64,000 nt of DNA, from assembly GCA_019054805.1 (NCBI GenBank), contig JAHQIY010000044.1, positions 124,001 to 188,000 of the forward strand, in the 5' to 3' direction. This document shows, piece by piece, positions 10,422 through 23,700 of the stretch. The first letter of the stretch is position 1, and the number at the start of each line of letters is the position of its first letter. The notes beneath the pieces were generated by a model. That model was not told where the DNA came from, did no database searches, and saw nothing but the letters and a program-made list of their open reading frames with translations. This DNA is from Brachionus manjavacas (taxonomy: Eukaryota; Rotifera; Eurotatoria; Ploima; Brachionidae). The translations under genes and the position numbers were made by a program.

Positions 10422-13106
10422 CTGATGTAGAACCAAAATAAATATTTCGATTTTTCGAAAATTAATTTTGACTTTAAAGACTCAATTTTCGCCTGATCAT
10501 GTTTCTTTATTTAAAAATAATTATCTAAATTTTTCAAATTTATTTTTTGATCAAAATTATTTTTATTGAGTCATTTAAACTAAATGCTTAAAAAAGCATT
10601 AATTTGAGTGAAAAAAATATATGTATAATAAAATTTGTTTATTAAATAACAAATAAAATAATACAAGCACAAATAAATGAAACATGCTACTTTTACTCAG
10701 TATTGAACCTTTTAATCACATTGATCAAACAAAATGTTAAAAAAAATTAAATTCGTTTTGCTATTTAGTCAATTTAAAAATTTGTTTTGGTTTTCAGTTC
10801 GCTGGTTTTTGGTTATGTTGATGATTTTTGTTATTAACAATATTCAATTGTATTAATGTGTGATAATAAAAAAATTAAATTTAAATTTTTTTTTATTTAT
10901 TTATGAACCAGCATTGAGTGTTGAACTCAACAGATAAGATATTAAAAAAAAATAAATTTTTTTTATAACTGATGAATTATAAGAAAAATTGGTAATTTTC
11001 GTCTGTATTACTTATTTTAGGGGAACTCTGGTAGTTATTGAATATATATTTTATGCTGACCATTGGCATATTATTTGAATAACTTAGAGAATAAAAGTGA
11101 TAGAAGGCTTAAATAATTTGAAAAAATGAGCAGCATACTTTTTTTCAATTAAAAGATTCTTAAGTTTTTGGATCAGAAAAATATGATAAACAGCAGTTCG
11201 ACTATTTTATTGAAAGTCTTAATATTATGCAAAAACAAAGGGTTTTCTTAGATACTTGAAAATAACATTTATAAATTTATTCTTTCTTATTATCAAGGAT
11301 ATGATCTTGCTTAAAATTTTTTACAAAATTAGTTATCAGTTTTTAATTTAAGCTAAGGATTAAAATATGTTGGACGCTGTGAAATTATAAGTAAATTGAA
11401 AAGATAAAATACAGCAAATTTTTAGATGGCCAAAAATAAAAAATAAATTATCAATAAAATTTTTATTCGATTATTGATTTGATTGATTTAAACAAAAAAA
11501 CTAGATATCTTTTATGGAATTTTATGTGATCAGCTTTTAATTTAATTTTAAAAAATTTGAAGAATTTTTTTATTAATTAAAACGAAATTTTTTATCTAAT
11601 AATAATTTAAGTTTACATCAATTTTTCAAAAATTGGTTCTGGCATTTTTCTGAGAAGCGCAATTCAAATTTTTTTTTCAGATATATAAAGGCGAAAAAGT
11701 TTTTAAAGTAAATTTTGAAGTTAATTTTAAATTTAAAAAAATTGTGTCCAAGGTATAACTGTATCTCAAAATATTATAAAATAAAAATACATAAAAGCTT
11801 TTTTTATTTTTCTCAAATCTCTAGAAACAAAAAGAAATTAAGTTTTCAATAATTGGCTATGGCTACACATTTTTTCTGTCTTTGTTTTCTGAGAAGCACT
11901 AGTCCAAGTGAATTTCGAGCATGAAGCAAAAAAAAATTTAGGTAAAATTGAATAAAATTTCAAATAAATCATTTAAAAAAAATTACATTTTTAAATTTAT
12001 CAAAGTTCATTTTTTAAATTGAATAATTTTTTTCAAATCTCTACAAGCAAAATTAAAGTTAATATCTTATTTCGATGAAAACACATCATTCGTAATGATA
12101 AATTAAAATTAATTTCCATTTTCGAGGGAAAAAACACAGAGGCCCTTAATAATAATCTAATTCTTGATTACATAATATAAAATTGAATCTAAAGCCGAGA
12201 TATTAGCGGCAAGAAACAAACCATTGGTAATCTCGGGGTATTAAGCAACGCTTCAAATTCAATCCATTGTCAAGATTGTTTGTTAAAACCATAAAACACA
12301 GCGAAAAGATTGTTTTAATATGATATGCTAGGAAAAATTGGCAAAGAGAGCGCAATAGAGAAAATTAAGTATGCGCTTTTAGTTTATAATTTTCAAATTT
12401 TTATGAAAACCAAGCTTAAGCATAATTTTATGAAATATTAAAATCAAACAATTAGAATCAAACTGTTTGCTTTCAAGAGCGCTTTCTGGGTCTTCGCAAA
12501 TCGAGGGGATTCGAAAATTTAGAGGCCCTAGAGCCGCAAGTCTTGACAAATTGCTTCACCTGCTCATAAGGCGGCACTCACAATCACCCAAAATTAAAAT
12601 GCAAATTATGACAAATAATGTAAATTATACTAGGTGAATTTGTTAATTCTCAAATATTATTAAGTTAAATATTTGCGCAAGTTTTTAAAAAAATCTGCAA
12701 CTTTATCTCAAATAAATTTGATAAAACTTCAAAAAGGTCTAAGTTATCTTCTTTTAAATGTCATGTTAAAGGCAGGCTTTTTGTTGTTGCTTTGTTTGAA
12801 CAAACGTCAATTAAAGACTGCCACAGGGCCGAATTATACACTTTTCTGAATTATTTTATTTTTTTGTTTAAAAATTGGTCTCTAATTAGAGTTTCACGGG
12901 ATTAAACTAGGCCCCCCTCTATTGTTCGACTTATGCTCCAGTTTTTCCATTAATAAACACCGTGTTTAAATACTTGTTTTTTATTCTATTGATAGCGAGA
13001 CTTTGTGAAAAGAACGAGTATCTGACGAGACTGATCACTTTCAAATGTCAACTAAAGGTGGTTTAATTTTGTTGTCACTTTTCTTTAGATTTAATGAGCG
13101 CTTCTG

Positions 13107-16100
13107 ATGACTGGAACTAAAGTTGACAGTGAGCACGCACCGGTGCTCGAGAGGCCGCGCTCGTTCCTTGACATTCTGAGAAAAAAGCTCAGCTTTAAGC
13201 GCGGTAAAAAGCTGTGCCAAACACCCAGAGCCATTTCGTCCGATTCGCTCACGAGGCAGACTTTTCTCGAGTGCAGTCACAGCGACTGCCACTCGGTTGA
13301 TAGTGCGGCCAGCTGCAAAATTTGCCTCAACAACTACGGCTCCACTCACAGCCTCAGTATCAAACGCTTCGAGTTGAACTCCTGCAAGTGTAAATTTTGT
13401 ACAAATGTAAATATTTTTTTTAATATTTAATTGAATCGAAAATTTTTGTTTTATAAAAAAGATAAAATTTTTTATTGAATAAATTTTATAAAAATGGGAG
13501 AGGTAACAAATGTTTACTCTCAAAGAGAGCACGGAATCGAAAAAAAGTAAAAAATATGAATTTTTTTAATGTATAGCAAGACTGGGCAAGTGGTTATAAT
13601 TATTTATTATTTATTTGTTTCAGGGCTGTAAAGTGTAACACTAGGCAGAAGTTGCCCAGCCGTTTATTACTAATATTACTAATAAATTCAATAAAAAGTA
13701 AATTAGTAAAAAAAATCAATGTCAATTTTAAAAGTAAAATTTGATATTTAATAAAATTTTCGGATAATGAATTTTTTCTAAAACAGACTTGGAAAATTGA
13801 TTAAGTGTTTAGGATTTGACAATCGACATTTTCGCCCAGTTTTTCAGTAAATTTTTCTCTCAGTTCCAACCCAAAAAAAAGTTTATCTCAAAAAATTTGT
13901 CTTTAAACTTGTTTTTCAGTAAAAATTTGCTATTTAAATTGAGGATTTCGTTGCCGAGATCTTACTAAATTTTAACCAAATTACAGATTAGGACAAAAAA
14001 AATTTTTTTGAATTAGTTTCTGTTTCCTAAAACGAAATTTATTCAGTCAAAAAAGAAAAAAAATATTAAGTTTTTATCAAGTACCCAATAATTGGTTTTG
14101 CCATTATTTGAGAAGTAATAGTCCAAATTTTAAAAGGTGAAAAAAAACAGAGAAAAGTATTTTAAGTAAATTTTGAAGTTAATTTTTTTTTCTCTTTTTT
14201 TTTCATTCACTATTAGTATTCTACGGTTCTAGGATTTCGAAATTTTACTTTAGGATAATTACAGGAATTGCTTGAAATAAAGTAAATTATGGTTAAAAAC
14301 TAGTAATAGTATTTAATATAATAAATATTTATTTAGATCGCAAATTCAATCTACATTTTGATAAATTTTAACATGATTTATTTATATTTCTAACAATTTT
14401 ACTTGAATTTTGATAAAAATGTGCCAAATACTTGAATTAATTTTTTTATTTTCTTTATTTGCCTTAGAGGTTTTAGCAATTTTTTCTGCAAAAATAACAA
14501 ATGGCAATTATTTTAATCTAAAGCGTAATTTTTACCTAAATATTAAATTAAAGAACAATTTGTAAGCTTAACAAAAATTTAAATTTTAAAGAATCAGTCT
14601 AAAGTACATTTTTGCACTTCTAGAAGCCTTATTTTTTAAACATTTATTTAAAAATTAATTTAATTATTTTGATCCCAGATTGACAATCTCTTATCGAAAT
14701 ACAAGGTTTAAATAAAAATCGAAAAAATCACAATTGTTTCCTCAGGGTTAATTAAATCACTATATGGCTATATGTACTTTTGTCTATGTTGTATATGGAT
14801 GAAAGCAATAAAACAGAAAATTTTATTTAGTTGTTTGGGTTAATTTATAATTGATCAGAGTCCAATTTTTTTTCTAATTGAACCAACATTATAGAGCTTC
14901 AAAAAAATTTATTTTTTTTTTATTTTTTATCTGAATTAACTTTAAATTATTTTAGATAATAAAAATACATGATTATTAGTCATGAAAAATTTTAATCATC
15001 TCTATCTCAAGTAATTAAAATGAGCGGAATTCTAAATTAATTCAATCTATTTCCAAGACCTTTAAATTTATTTAAATTAATTTTTTGACCTTAAAAGGAT
15101 AATAAATTGTCGAGTTTATTATATAAAATTTTATTTTATAAATTTCTCCAAAATAATTAAGTTATGATTTTATTTACTTTTAGAATTTGGTCAGGAAGCT
15201 CATGTGGCCAATTTTTATGGCAAGTTTTAAAAAAAATATAAAATATTATGGTAATTCCATAATTTAAATATCTAAATTTGTTGCTTCGTTATCTAAAGCA
15301 GTTGTTTATTGAACATATGTCTATCATATAAAAAATTTTTTGTTATAATAAATTTTGTATCGTTGATTGAATGAAAATTGGAGAGATTAAGTTTTACTTA
15401 GATCTTTAGTATGTTTTGCTGTGTTTAAAATAAATGAACCAACCTAAAAAATTAATTAATCGAAGCTTTGTGAATCCGAGCTCTTGTCTGAGTTTAACTT
15501 TATTTTTCAAAAGAAATTATTTTAAAAATCTTAAGATGATCAATTGAAATTATATGAGAAATAATTCAATCAGTAAAACATAGTTTCGGGCCTCAATTTT
15601 TATTTATCAATCAGATGAGATTGATCCCCAGATAGCCCTAACTTAAGATTTAACTTTCATCATAGTAAGATGGCACCTTGCATCGGACAAAAACTGGTTT
15701 TCATCTTAAGGTCATGTATTTATTGACAGGCATTAAACAGTTTTACAAAAAATAAAATTTTTCAAAAATTTTTAATAAATAAAAAAAATGTGCTAAAAAA
15801 TTCTTACAAAGTTTCAACAGATAAGAATCTAAATAACAAACAAATATTTAAAAAAAATTTAAATAAATTAACAGGCATTTTTCAAAACAAACTGTTAAAA
15901 AATATTCCACAAAAACAAATCTTTATGAATTGACATGTTTTTTTGAATTAAAAATTTTAAATGTTTATTCAATAAAAATAACAATATTTGGCACCAATTT
16001 GGTGGTCTTTTTTTTGTATAAAAGTTTCGAGGTCGTAACTTAATTTTATGAATTTTTAAAGCTCTCTTTTCTGATGTCTCAGCTGTTGATTGATGGTCTT

Positions 16101-17412
16101 TTTTTAAAATTTCTACAGTTATTTTTGTTTGTTAAATTGTAATTTGTGTTTTTATGTTTCCTTTTCAACTTGCGTATGAGGCTTAAAATTTTTTTAAATA
16201 AAAAAATAAATAACAATAATAAAGATAATTAGCTTGTGAATTTTATTTTTAGCAAGAATGTATTTAATATTAATTTTTTGAAATGAAATCTTTATTAAAT
16301 ATTTAAAATGAAAGAAGATTTTTACTATGTTTAACTTAAAGTCAAATTAAATATTTAATTTTGTAAATTTAAAATTAGAATTTTTTAATAAGTATTAAAA
16401 AAAAATTATTTTTAAATCTTTTACCAAAATTATTTTTCCGTAAATTACCGTAAAATCCAATTACTGGAAAAATAAAATTTGACCAAAGAATTTTATTATT
16501 TAATTCAAGCATTTTAATTTTTTTAATAAGTGCTTACACGAATACGTCAAGTACAGCATTCAAAATTGTAATGTCCTTCCAATACAATGTCCAGACTCAA
16601 AATGTAAATACAGTGGATATTTGACCGATGACGAAATTCAGCTGATACTAAACACCCGCTACGAAACCGACACGAACAACAACACATATTCAAGTTTAGA
16701 GGACATTGACAGCCAAGGTGAAAAAGTGTGCTTCATTGAACCAAACAAAAATGTCGACTTGTATGAGCGCTATTTAAGCTTATGCGAGGAATTCAAAATT
16801 TTGCGCGACCCATCCAAGGTCTACTGTCCACAACCTTTGTGTCAAAACATTTGCAGCAAAGGCGATGAAAAAAAAATAGTTTGTGATAAATGTTCCCATG
16901 AGTTTTGCGCCCAGTGTTCCAAAGCATGCAAAGCAAATGGTGTGACTGTCGACACCTGCACTTGTACCACTTCATCTGAATCAAATTTTAATTTTGAAAA
17001 CATAAAACGGTGTCCCAATTGCTCAATTTTGATCGAGCGAGCCGACGGATGCGCTCAGATCATGTGCAAAATATGTAAACACACTTTTTGTTTTTATTGT
17101 TTGACTTCTTTAGAGGTATTTTGTTTAAATGGAAAAAAATTCTGATAAAGTTTTTCAATATTTATTTTATAGAATGATTATTTGCTAAAACATTATACAA
17201 GAGATGGACCATGCAAAGGCAAGCTTGGACACTCGAAGATATCGTTGTTTTTCCACCGTGTCAGCGTGGTAGCTGTCTTTTCGGGCACCATTGCCCTTCT
17301 AGTAGTGCTGTCACCGTTTCTCCTGTTCGCATTGCCATGTATTGTTCTTAACCGAAATTTTAGAAAAAACTGTGTCGACAAAATATCAACAAAAATCGGA
17401 CAGTCTAATTAA
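13107..17412 (+). CDS. RNF144-type RBR E3 ubiquitin ligase, tail-anchored
   Basis: Exons 13107-13406, 16531-17115 and 17173-17412 join in phase 0 to 374 residues. Order: a Ser/Arg-rich N-terminus of about 70 residues; RING1 opening with CKIC and, across the first splice, CKCKFCTN-CLHEYVKYSI; IBR (YCPQPLCQNIC, CDKCSHEFCAQCS); RING2 (RCPNC, ERADGCAQIMCKICKHTFC). The Cys of GCAQ is where this family forms the ubiquitin thioester. Then LGHSK and one hydrophobic segment VVAVFSGTIALLVVLSPFLL, the membrane anchor typical of RNF144A/B. RBR ligases accept ubiquitin from an E2 and then transfer it to substrate. The first intron is 3.1 kb and the second 57 bp. An in-frame stop precedes the chosen ATG. 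Poly(A) signal at 17579-17584. RNF19 is a less likely alternative because it is longer and has two membrane spans. Confidence 0.92.
13407..16530 (+). other. Long first intron of the RNF144-like gene
   Basis: 3.1 kb between RING1 half-exons, GT at 13407 and AG at 16529-16530. The sequence is AT-rich without recognisable genes or transposon ends. An AT-rich stretch near 16436-16460 contains CCGTAAATTACCGTAAAAT, similar to the motif cluster at 42560-42700. Confidence 0.7.
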
Positions 17413-19244
17413 TAGAATTTTTATTCAATTGTGTAAATTGTAGCCAATTTCCGGTTCATTTTTTATCCCGTTTAGTTTAATTTTTTAATATTTTAACCAT
17501 TTTTTATCAATAGATTTATTTAGCTTTTTTATTATATTTTTTATTTATCTTGTCTTGCAATTAACAGTGCAACATGAAAATAAAGTCTTTTAAAGGCTTC
17601 TAAAAAATTATTTCACCTATTTTTTTAAAGACAGATTTATTAATAAATGAAAATTAAAAATATCATTTTTAATCAAGTTGCTCATTGAGCTCTTTGGAAA
17701 ATCTAATGAATTCAACAAACTCTTTATAGTTTTGTTCCTCCATCGTCAATTAGATTTTCCTGTATTTTTCAGAACCGTCTAAAATAGGAAAATCTACCAG
17801 GAGCAATTTACAGAATAAAATTTTTTAATCATATAATTTTAATTATTAAAATAAAAAAAATGTGTTTTCTATGACTGAAGACCAAAAAGGGTAAAAAACG
17901 TCTATTCTAAAAAAGTTTAAAATGAAAAAATTATTTTTTATAATACGATTCTTTTGTTTTTAAAGGCAAAATTTTTTTTCAATAATTCTTTAAATCTTTT
18001 TATTCACTTAAAATTTTTTTGAGTTTTTAAATTTTATTCATTTATTAATAACCTTTCAATAATCAAAATTCAAAGTGAACATAATTTTCTAATTCATTTT
18101 TCATGGAAAAAATAAATCCAAATATTAAAAAATTCAAAATTTTTTATTATCAAAAGATTTTTAATAAATGAATAAAAATTAAAAAAAAATATTATTTTAA
18201 TTCAAAAAAAATACCATATAGAAAAAAAATGTATTCATGAAATAAAAATCTTGCCAGTAAAAAAAAATATAAGTATAATTTAGTCATAAGATAAAGACTA
18301 CATACTGGAGTAGCCGTGTTAGGAAATTTTTCATGTGAATAAAAAGTATTTTTCTGCCAAATTGCTCCTACTCCATAGCTATTTACTTTATTATCCCTCT
18401 AAAACAATGACCCCTATTTTTTTTATCATTTCTTCATGCCATAGAATGAAACTTTAGGGTTTTTTTTTAAACTAAATAGCAAATATCCAAAAAGTCAAAA
18501 TCAGACAAAATATTAAAAGTAAAGTAAACGAATGGTAAATTTTTGTAAAAAATTAAAAGAAAGAAATTTTTTTAATAAGCTGAAATTGGACCTGTAAATC
18601 TTATCAGCTAATAATCCAATGTATTACCCAAATCCACTCTCTGTAATATACTCTAAAAATGCACACACATTACAATGTATGAAAAATACATGCTGAAACT
18701 GGACTAAAGTTGTGCATCAGCTGATTAAATTTACAGAATTAATTTTGAGCTTTTATGAAAAAGGGTTTTTGTTTTTGAAATCACAATGTCAAAATTTTTA
18801 CTCTCTATAATTTCAGTTTTAATATTTAATATCTAAATTTTGACAATTATAATGAACATTTTTTTGTTGTTGTTAAATTTTTTAACATTTAAATTTTAAT
18901 ATTGAATTTACATAATAAATACATCTATAACAAAATGCTAGTGGGTTTTTTAATATCTTTTTTTAACTTTTATCTTAATCAAGAAATAAATTCAAAATGA
19001 TTATTTAATAAATGATGATAAAATCAATCAATTAATTAATTAAAAAAAGCTGTATATTTTTGATTAAAAAGCCTAATTGACCCCCTCTACAATTAATTTA
19101 ATAAGTTTATTAGTGATAGGATCTCTTTTTAGTAATGAATTGAAATTATTTATCCCTATTGTATGCAAACCCCAAGTTTTTTCATCATTAAATTTTTTTT
19201 TAATTATTTACTATTGAGGTATTAAAATTTCAACATGAATTTAG
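17413..19244. other. Intergenic region, AT-rich
   Basis: 1.8 kb with the 3' UTR of the RNF144-like gene at its left end. The only structure I find is an inverted repeat pair at 18592-18609 and 18719-18736, listed separately. No coding region is supported. Confidence 0.6.
18592..18736. repeat. Short inverted-repeat element, MITE-like
   Basis: CTGTAAATCTTATCAGCT at 18592-18609 matches the reverse complement of 18719-18736 at 16 of 18 positions, enclosing 109 bp. The words GCTGAAATTGGAC (just left of the first arm) and GCTGAAACTGGAC (inside the right part) also repeat. The size and termini would suit a miniature transposon or a decayed one. No target-site duplication was confirmed. Confidence 0.35.
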
Positions 19245-19919
19245 ATGGAAGAGTCTCAAATGGTTCAGAATTTGAAGGAAATTGAATCGAGCATTGCCAT
19301 CAACTCAAATGATAAATTCATCAGTCAATTGGTAAATGATGTCACTCAAATTCCAGGCTCTAATGATAAACTGATAAGTCAGATGATTAATGAAATCACT
19401 GAAACGCCGGAAAGCAATATAGGTCCAAGTACAAATGATAAACTAATCAGTCAAATGATCAATGATATTCCTGATACCCCAATTAGAGACATCTCTAATG
19501 AAGAAGAAGCCGAAAAAGAAACCAAAAAGACCAAAAAAGCAGATATGGAACTAGATTTTACTTCAAGACCATGTCAATTAGCTCTGAGTCGAATTAAAAC
19601 AATAATGAAACTAGATCCAGAGCTTAATTTAACCAGCAAAGATAGTGTTTTTTTGATCGCAAAAGCCACTGTAATTTTCAGGATATCTTTTTTATAGAAA
19701 TAATTAAATTTACAAATTTAACTAAAGGAGCTTTTCATCGAGTTTTTGTCCAAAGAAGCCTACAAGTTTACCAGTCAAGGTGCACGCAAGACTATCCAGC
19801 GTAAAGATATCGGTAATTTTAAATTATTTCATGGTTTAAAAGTTATTTGACTTTCAATTTTAGATCAAGCTGTAAATTCTGTCGATTCTTTATGTTTTTT
19901 GGATGCTGCTTTAGATTAA
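19245..19919 (+). CDS. POLE4: POLE4-like histone-fold subunit (DNA polymerase epsilon / CHRAC type)
   Basis: Exons 19245-19670, 19728-19812 and 19864-19919 give 188 residues. The C-terminal 80 form an NF-YC/CBF histone fold: LALSRIKTIMKLDPELNLTS, then FLIAKATELFIEFLSKEAYK across splice 1, GARKTIQRKDIDQAVNSVD across splice 2, ending CFLDAALD. This matches POLE4, which pairs with POLE3 on polymerase epsilon and binds histones H3-H4. The N-terminal 95 residues are unusual: three copies of NDK(F/L)ISQ(L/M)(V/I)N(D/E) occur at about 22-31, 40-49 and 62-71, each followed by a TP- or P-containing linker, and then an acidic/lysine stretch. Poly(A) signal at 19964-19969. CHRAC1 or NF-YC relatives share the fold, but the conserved RK-D-DNA-type ending favours POLE4. 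Confidence 0.88.
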
Positions 19920-20718
19920 TCTAATTCCTTAATTAAATTACTTTACGTGTCAGATATTTTGTGAATAAAAATATATTAATAAAATTTTATGAATCCAAAT
20001 TTTATTTCATAAAAAATTGAATTTAATTGTGTTCTTATTTTTAGTTTTTTTTTAAATAATTCAGAAATAAAAACTACACGGAAGAACTAATAAACAATAC
20101 AAAATTTTTTGAATTCAATTTTTATTTTTATTCATTAAAAATTTCATTCATTAAATCCATTAAAGATAATCAGAAAAATGATCAATTAATTACAGTTTGT
20201 TAAAAAAGGGACTTTTCAAATTTTATTTTTGATTTTTTTTTAATTCAAATTTTCTTCGGGATTTTTTTAACTGAAAATTCTGAAAAGGTTAAAAAGTATG
20301 CTATTTTCAAATATTGATCAAGCTAAAGATACAGTCCATACTTTATTCGTTTTTGTAAATTTAATTTGCTTAGAAAAATAATTTTTCGAGTTAGGTATTT
20401 TGAAAAAATATAATTTTTGCGAAGCCTAATTTTTATTAAAAAAAAGTTCTTAAAAGTCATCGGCTAAATAAACAAATAGAAATCTAATAAAACATAAAAA
20501 ATCGCTACTTGATCGTACTTTAAGAATTTTATTTGCTTTTTAAAATAAATATTGACTAAGTTAATTTAATTTTTTTAAAAAATACTCAGACAATTAATTA
20601 TAGTTAAGTCTATAGTTTGGATTTTAAATTTATTAATTTATGGAACAAAATTTATTAAATAATCCTTTTATTGAGTAAAAAAATTGTTAAAAAATATCTT
20701 CCCAGTCTAAAATATATC
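19920..20718. other. Convergent intergenic region between POLE4-like and VPS35L
   Basis: 800 bp of AT-rich 3' flank shared by two convergent genes. The POLE4-like poly(A) signal is at 19964-19969. A minus-strand AATAAA for VPS35L reads at 20667-20672, about 47 bp past its stop. Confidence 0.6.
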
Positions 20719-23700
20719 TTATAATTTAAGCTTATCAATTATTAATTGATAATCTTTATTATTTACTACTCTAATTTTAAAACACTGTATCAAATTATCC
20801 TTTTAAAAAATATATAAAAATATTGATAATAAAAAAAACTTTAACAAAAAATCTCACATGAAGTTTTGTTATCTGTTTATTGCTAATGGATAAACTCCAC
20901 AAGTGCTCAGCCAATTCCAAAGTATGCTTGCTGGTCAAATCGCAATGGGCAACTAGTCTGTTAAGCAATTCCAATGCCAAGCTTGATTTTTTTGCCGGCG
21001 ACTTTATAAAACTTTAATCAAAGATAAATTATGAAATAAATATTTATCTACCAAATTATTTAAAATATTTAAGACATCATCGAGAACAGATTCGATCATT
21101 TTATTTAGTTCTTTGATAAACTTTGGGTCCGATCCATATAAAGTATCATTTGATTCAACTAAAGTGGCAAAGATTATTAAAAAAAAAAAAAAAATTAAGT
21201 TAACCATTTTCTAGATGGTATATGTAATTTTCTTGTTTCAAACAATTAAATGTTACCAAAATTTCGATTAAAATATTGAACTTGGCCTCTTTGTTATCCC
21301 ACTGAAAGTTTTTCTGTACCAAATTTACCACTCCGGTCAACAAATACAGCACTCCTTGATCTGGATTATCCGGTATTAAGAGTAAAGTGGTCATCATGTT
21401 TGATACATACTCAGCCAAAAATTTTTCAATAGAACTTATAGATGTCATCGAGCTGGACAATTTGGCTAAATTTGATCCATCATAGTTCAGACTTGACTGA
21501 TTCAAAAGAGCTGTTTGTTGCATTTCGATTTGTTTCTGGATATCCGGAATTAGACTTATTGCCGATTTAAGAAATGCATCCGCTAAATTAAAAATACAAG
21601 TCTAAAAATTAATTTGTATTTTTTACCTTGCGAAAGGCATTGATTTATCAAAGCTGTTTGCGAAGACTCAAGGTAAAGTTTAAGTTTCATAATTGGGTTT
21701 GTTAAAGATGGAATTGTTATAAAAGAAAACGCTACACAAGCCTTTAGGACGAATTTTTTTCAAAAATTAAGATTTTATTTTTTATGGTATAGATTACTCT
21801 TATGAACTAACATTTCTGAGAAAATATTTAAATTTAATTTTTTTTGTTATTGTTATTATTTTTTATTATTAATTTCAAAATTCAACAGGCTAGTGTCCAA
21901 AATACTAAAGAGCTTAGTACTGAATTAGGAAGGAGTTATTAGTTACAATATATTTAAAGTAATTTTTTACATTAAATTTCGGAAAAGTGATAATTTTTTT
22001 GGCTATGTCTTTAAATTTTATTATACGCCTTTTTTTTAATACACAGGTTCTTAAGATTAATCTTTACCATTTTTTTTAACCTACTCGAACAAAAGCGCCA
22101 GTTTTACGCGAATGATTATAGTTTACTATTCTAAGAGTTTCGTAAGCTAAATGATTCACTTTCTTTAAAAAAAATTTTAAAATTTAAATTAAAAAAAAAA
22201 GTTCATTTCGTAAATTTACGTGGATCAGTAAAGCAATCACTGAATCCAAATTAGAGAATGACGCTCTACAATCTGAATAAAAGCTCAAGTATTGTTCGAT
22301 TTTGTCCTTTTCTATCATTTCAATTCTGTTTATAAAGGAACATATCATGTTCGATATCTCTCTTTTTTCGTCATCCAAAGTTAACGCACTAAAATTAATA
22401 AAATTGGTTAGTTTTTTTCCAACTAAAAATTAGTTAATTTAAAAGTTTAATTAAATTTTTTTTATTTCAAAATTGAGAGTATTGAATTTTAAAATTTTGA
22501 GTCAACTTTAGTTTGTTTTAATTAGATCACCATAAATTCTGAAAATTTACCAATGTTGTTAAGCATCATAAAAATGACAAATTATTCGTGAATTTAATTT
22601 TTAATAAAATAGATAAAGTTTATCTATAATAAATTGTGGTTACATTTAATTTTATTTATTTATAAATAACCTCCTTTAAGGAGAAGTAAAAAATTAAAGA
22701 TACCAAATACAAAAAAAAATATCAGAAATAACGATTCTTCAAAGTATGCTAAATCATGCACAGAGGACCAAAAAGAAACAAACCAAGTCTTCAATCAGGA
22801 AGACCTGATAAGGTTTTTAATGAGATTGTTAAAGATCGTAGACTTAATATTGTTAAGACACAATTTGATGGAATCTGATTAACCATCGCTGGAGTTAAGT
22901 GCCTTTTTCAATTCTGACTGAAGTTGAGACGAGTTGTTTTTGATAAAGTATATATCTTTACAAAGATAAGAAACGAGAAAGTAAATATATTGTTCAAAGG
23001 GTTTAATTCTACAGTTGGGAGGTGATTGAAAGTTGAGACACATACACTCAAAAATATAAGATGCGACGACATTATATTTAAGATTGCTGATAAAAGAGAG
23101 TTTAGAAAAAGCATAGAGTTGCTCAAAGTTGAAAATTTTCAAAATCTTGAGAACATTAGTGATGTGACAACTATAGTTCAAGCCTAACATGGTTCTAATA
23201 AGGTTTTTCTGTGAGGTATTTAAGAATTTTAAAGTTTCTACTTTTAGAGTTGAGATGCATAGCTCATAAGTAAATTTAGAAAGACAGTAGGTTTTAAAGA
23301 TAAAAGATTTTAGATCTGGGCTTATACTATTTTGCTCCATACCTAGGTAGGAAATAGAAAAGAATTTTTTTTGAACTTTTTTGAAATTTTCTGTAGCTGT
23401 AACATCGAAGTTGAGACTAGAGCTGATTGTAACCCCAAGGTAGTCTAGGCTATCCACATTTTTCAACTCTTGATTATTAATGAAAAATTCTGTTTCGAGT
23501 AGTTGATTACCGAATTCAACTATATTGGATTTTAGAGGGTTAAATTTCATCCTCCACTTTGACCCAAAGTCTGTCTATTTAATACTCCTTAAAAAGGTGA
23601 TTCTATAATAAAACTTTCCTTTGTCTTTTTTTAAAACCATGTTTTGACTTGAATAGATTCAAAATAGAACAGAATGAACACGTGCAAAGGGATGATTGAA

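Larger units (their letters stand above)
9304..13106. other. 3.8 kb intergenic region with unresolved coding-like islands
   Basis: Mostly AT-rich and featureless. Exceptions are the two candidate minus-strand exons listed separately (10280-10421 and 9763-9841), a small hairpin at 12195-12236 (CCGAGAT pairing with ATCTCGG), and a GC-richer island at about 12475-12590 that is open in one frame on each strand. The last few hundred bases before 13107 should contain the promoter and 5' UTR of the RNF144-like gene. Confidence 0.5.

Noticed and set aside
13041-13532. 163-codon minus-strand ORF over RNF144-like exon 1
   Set aside because: Antisense shadow of a GC-rich exon whose plus-strand RING1 Cys pattern and splice site are convincing.
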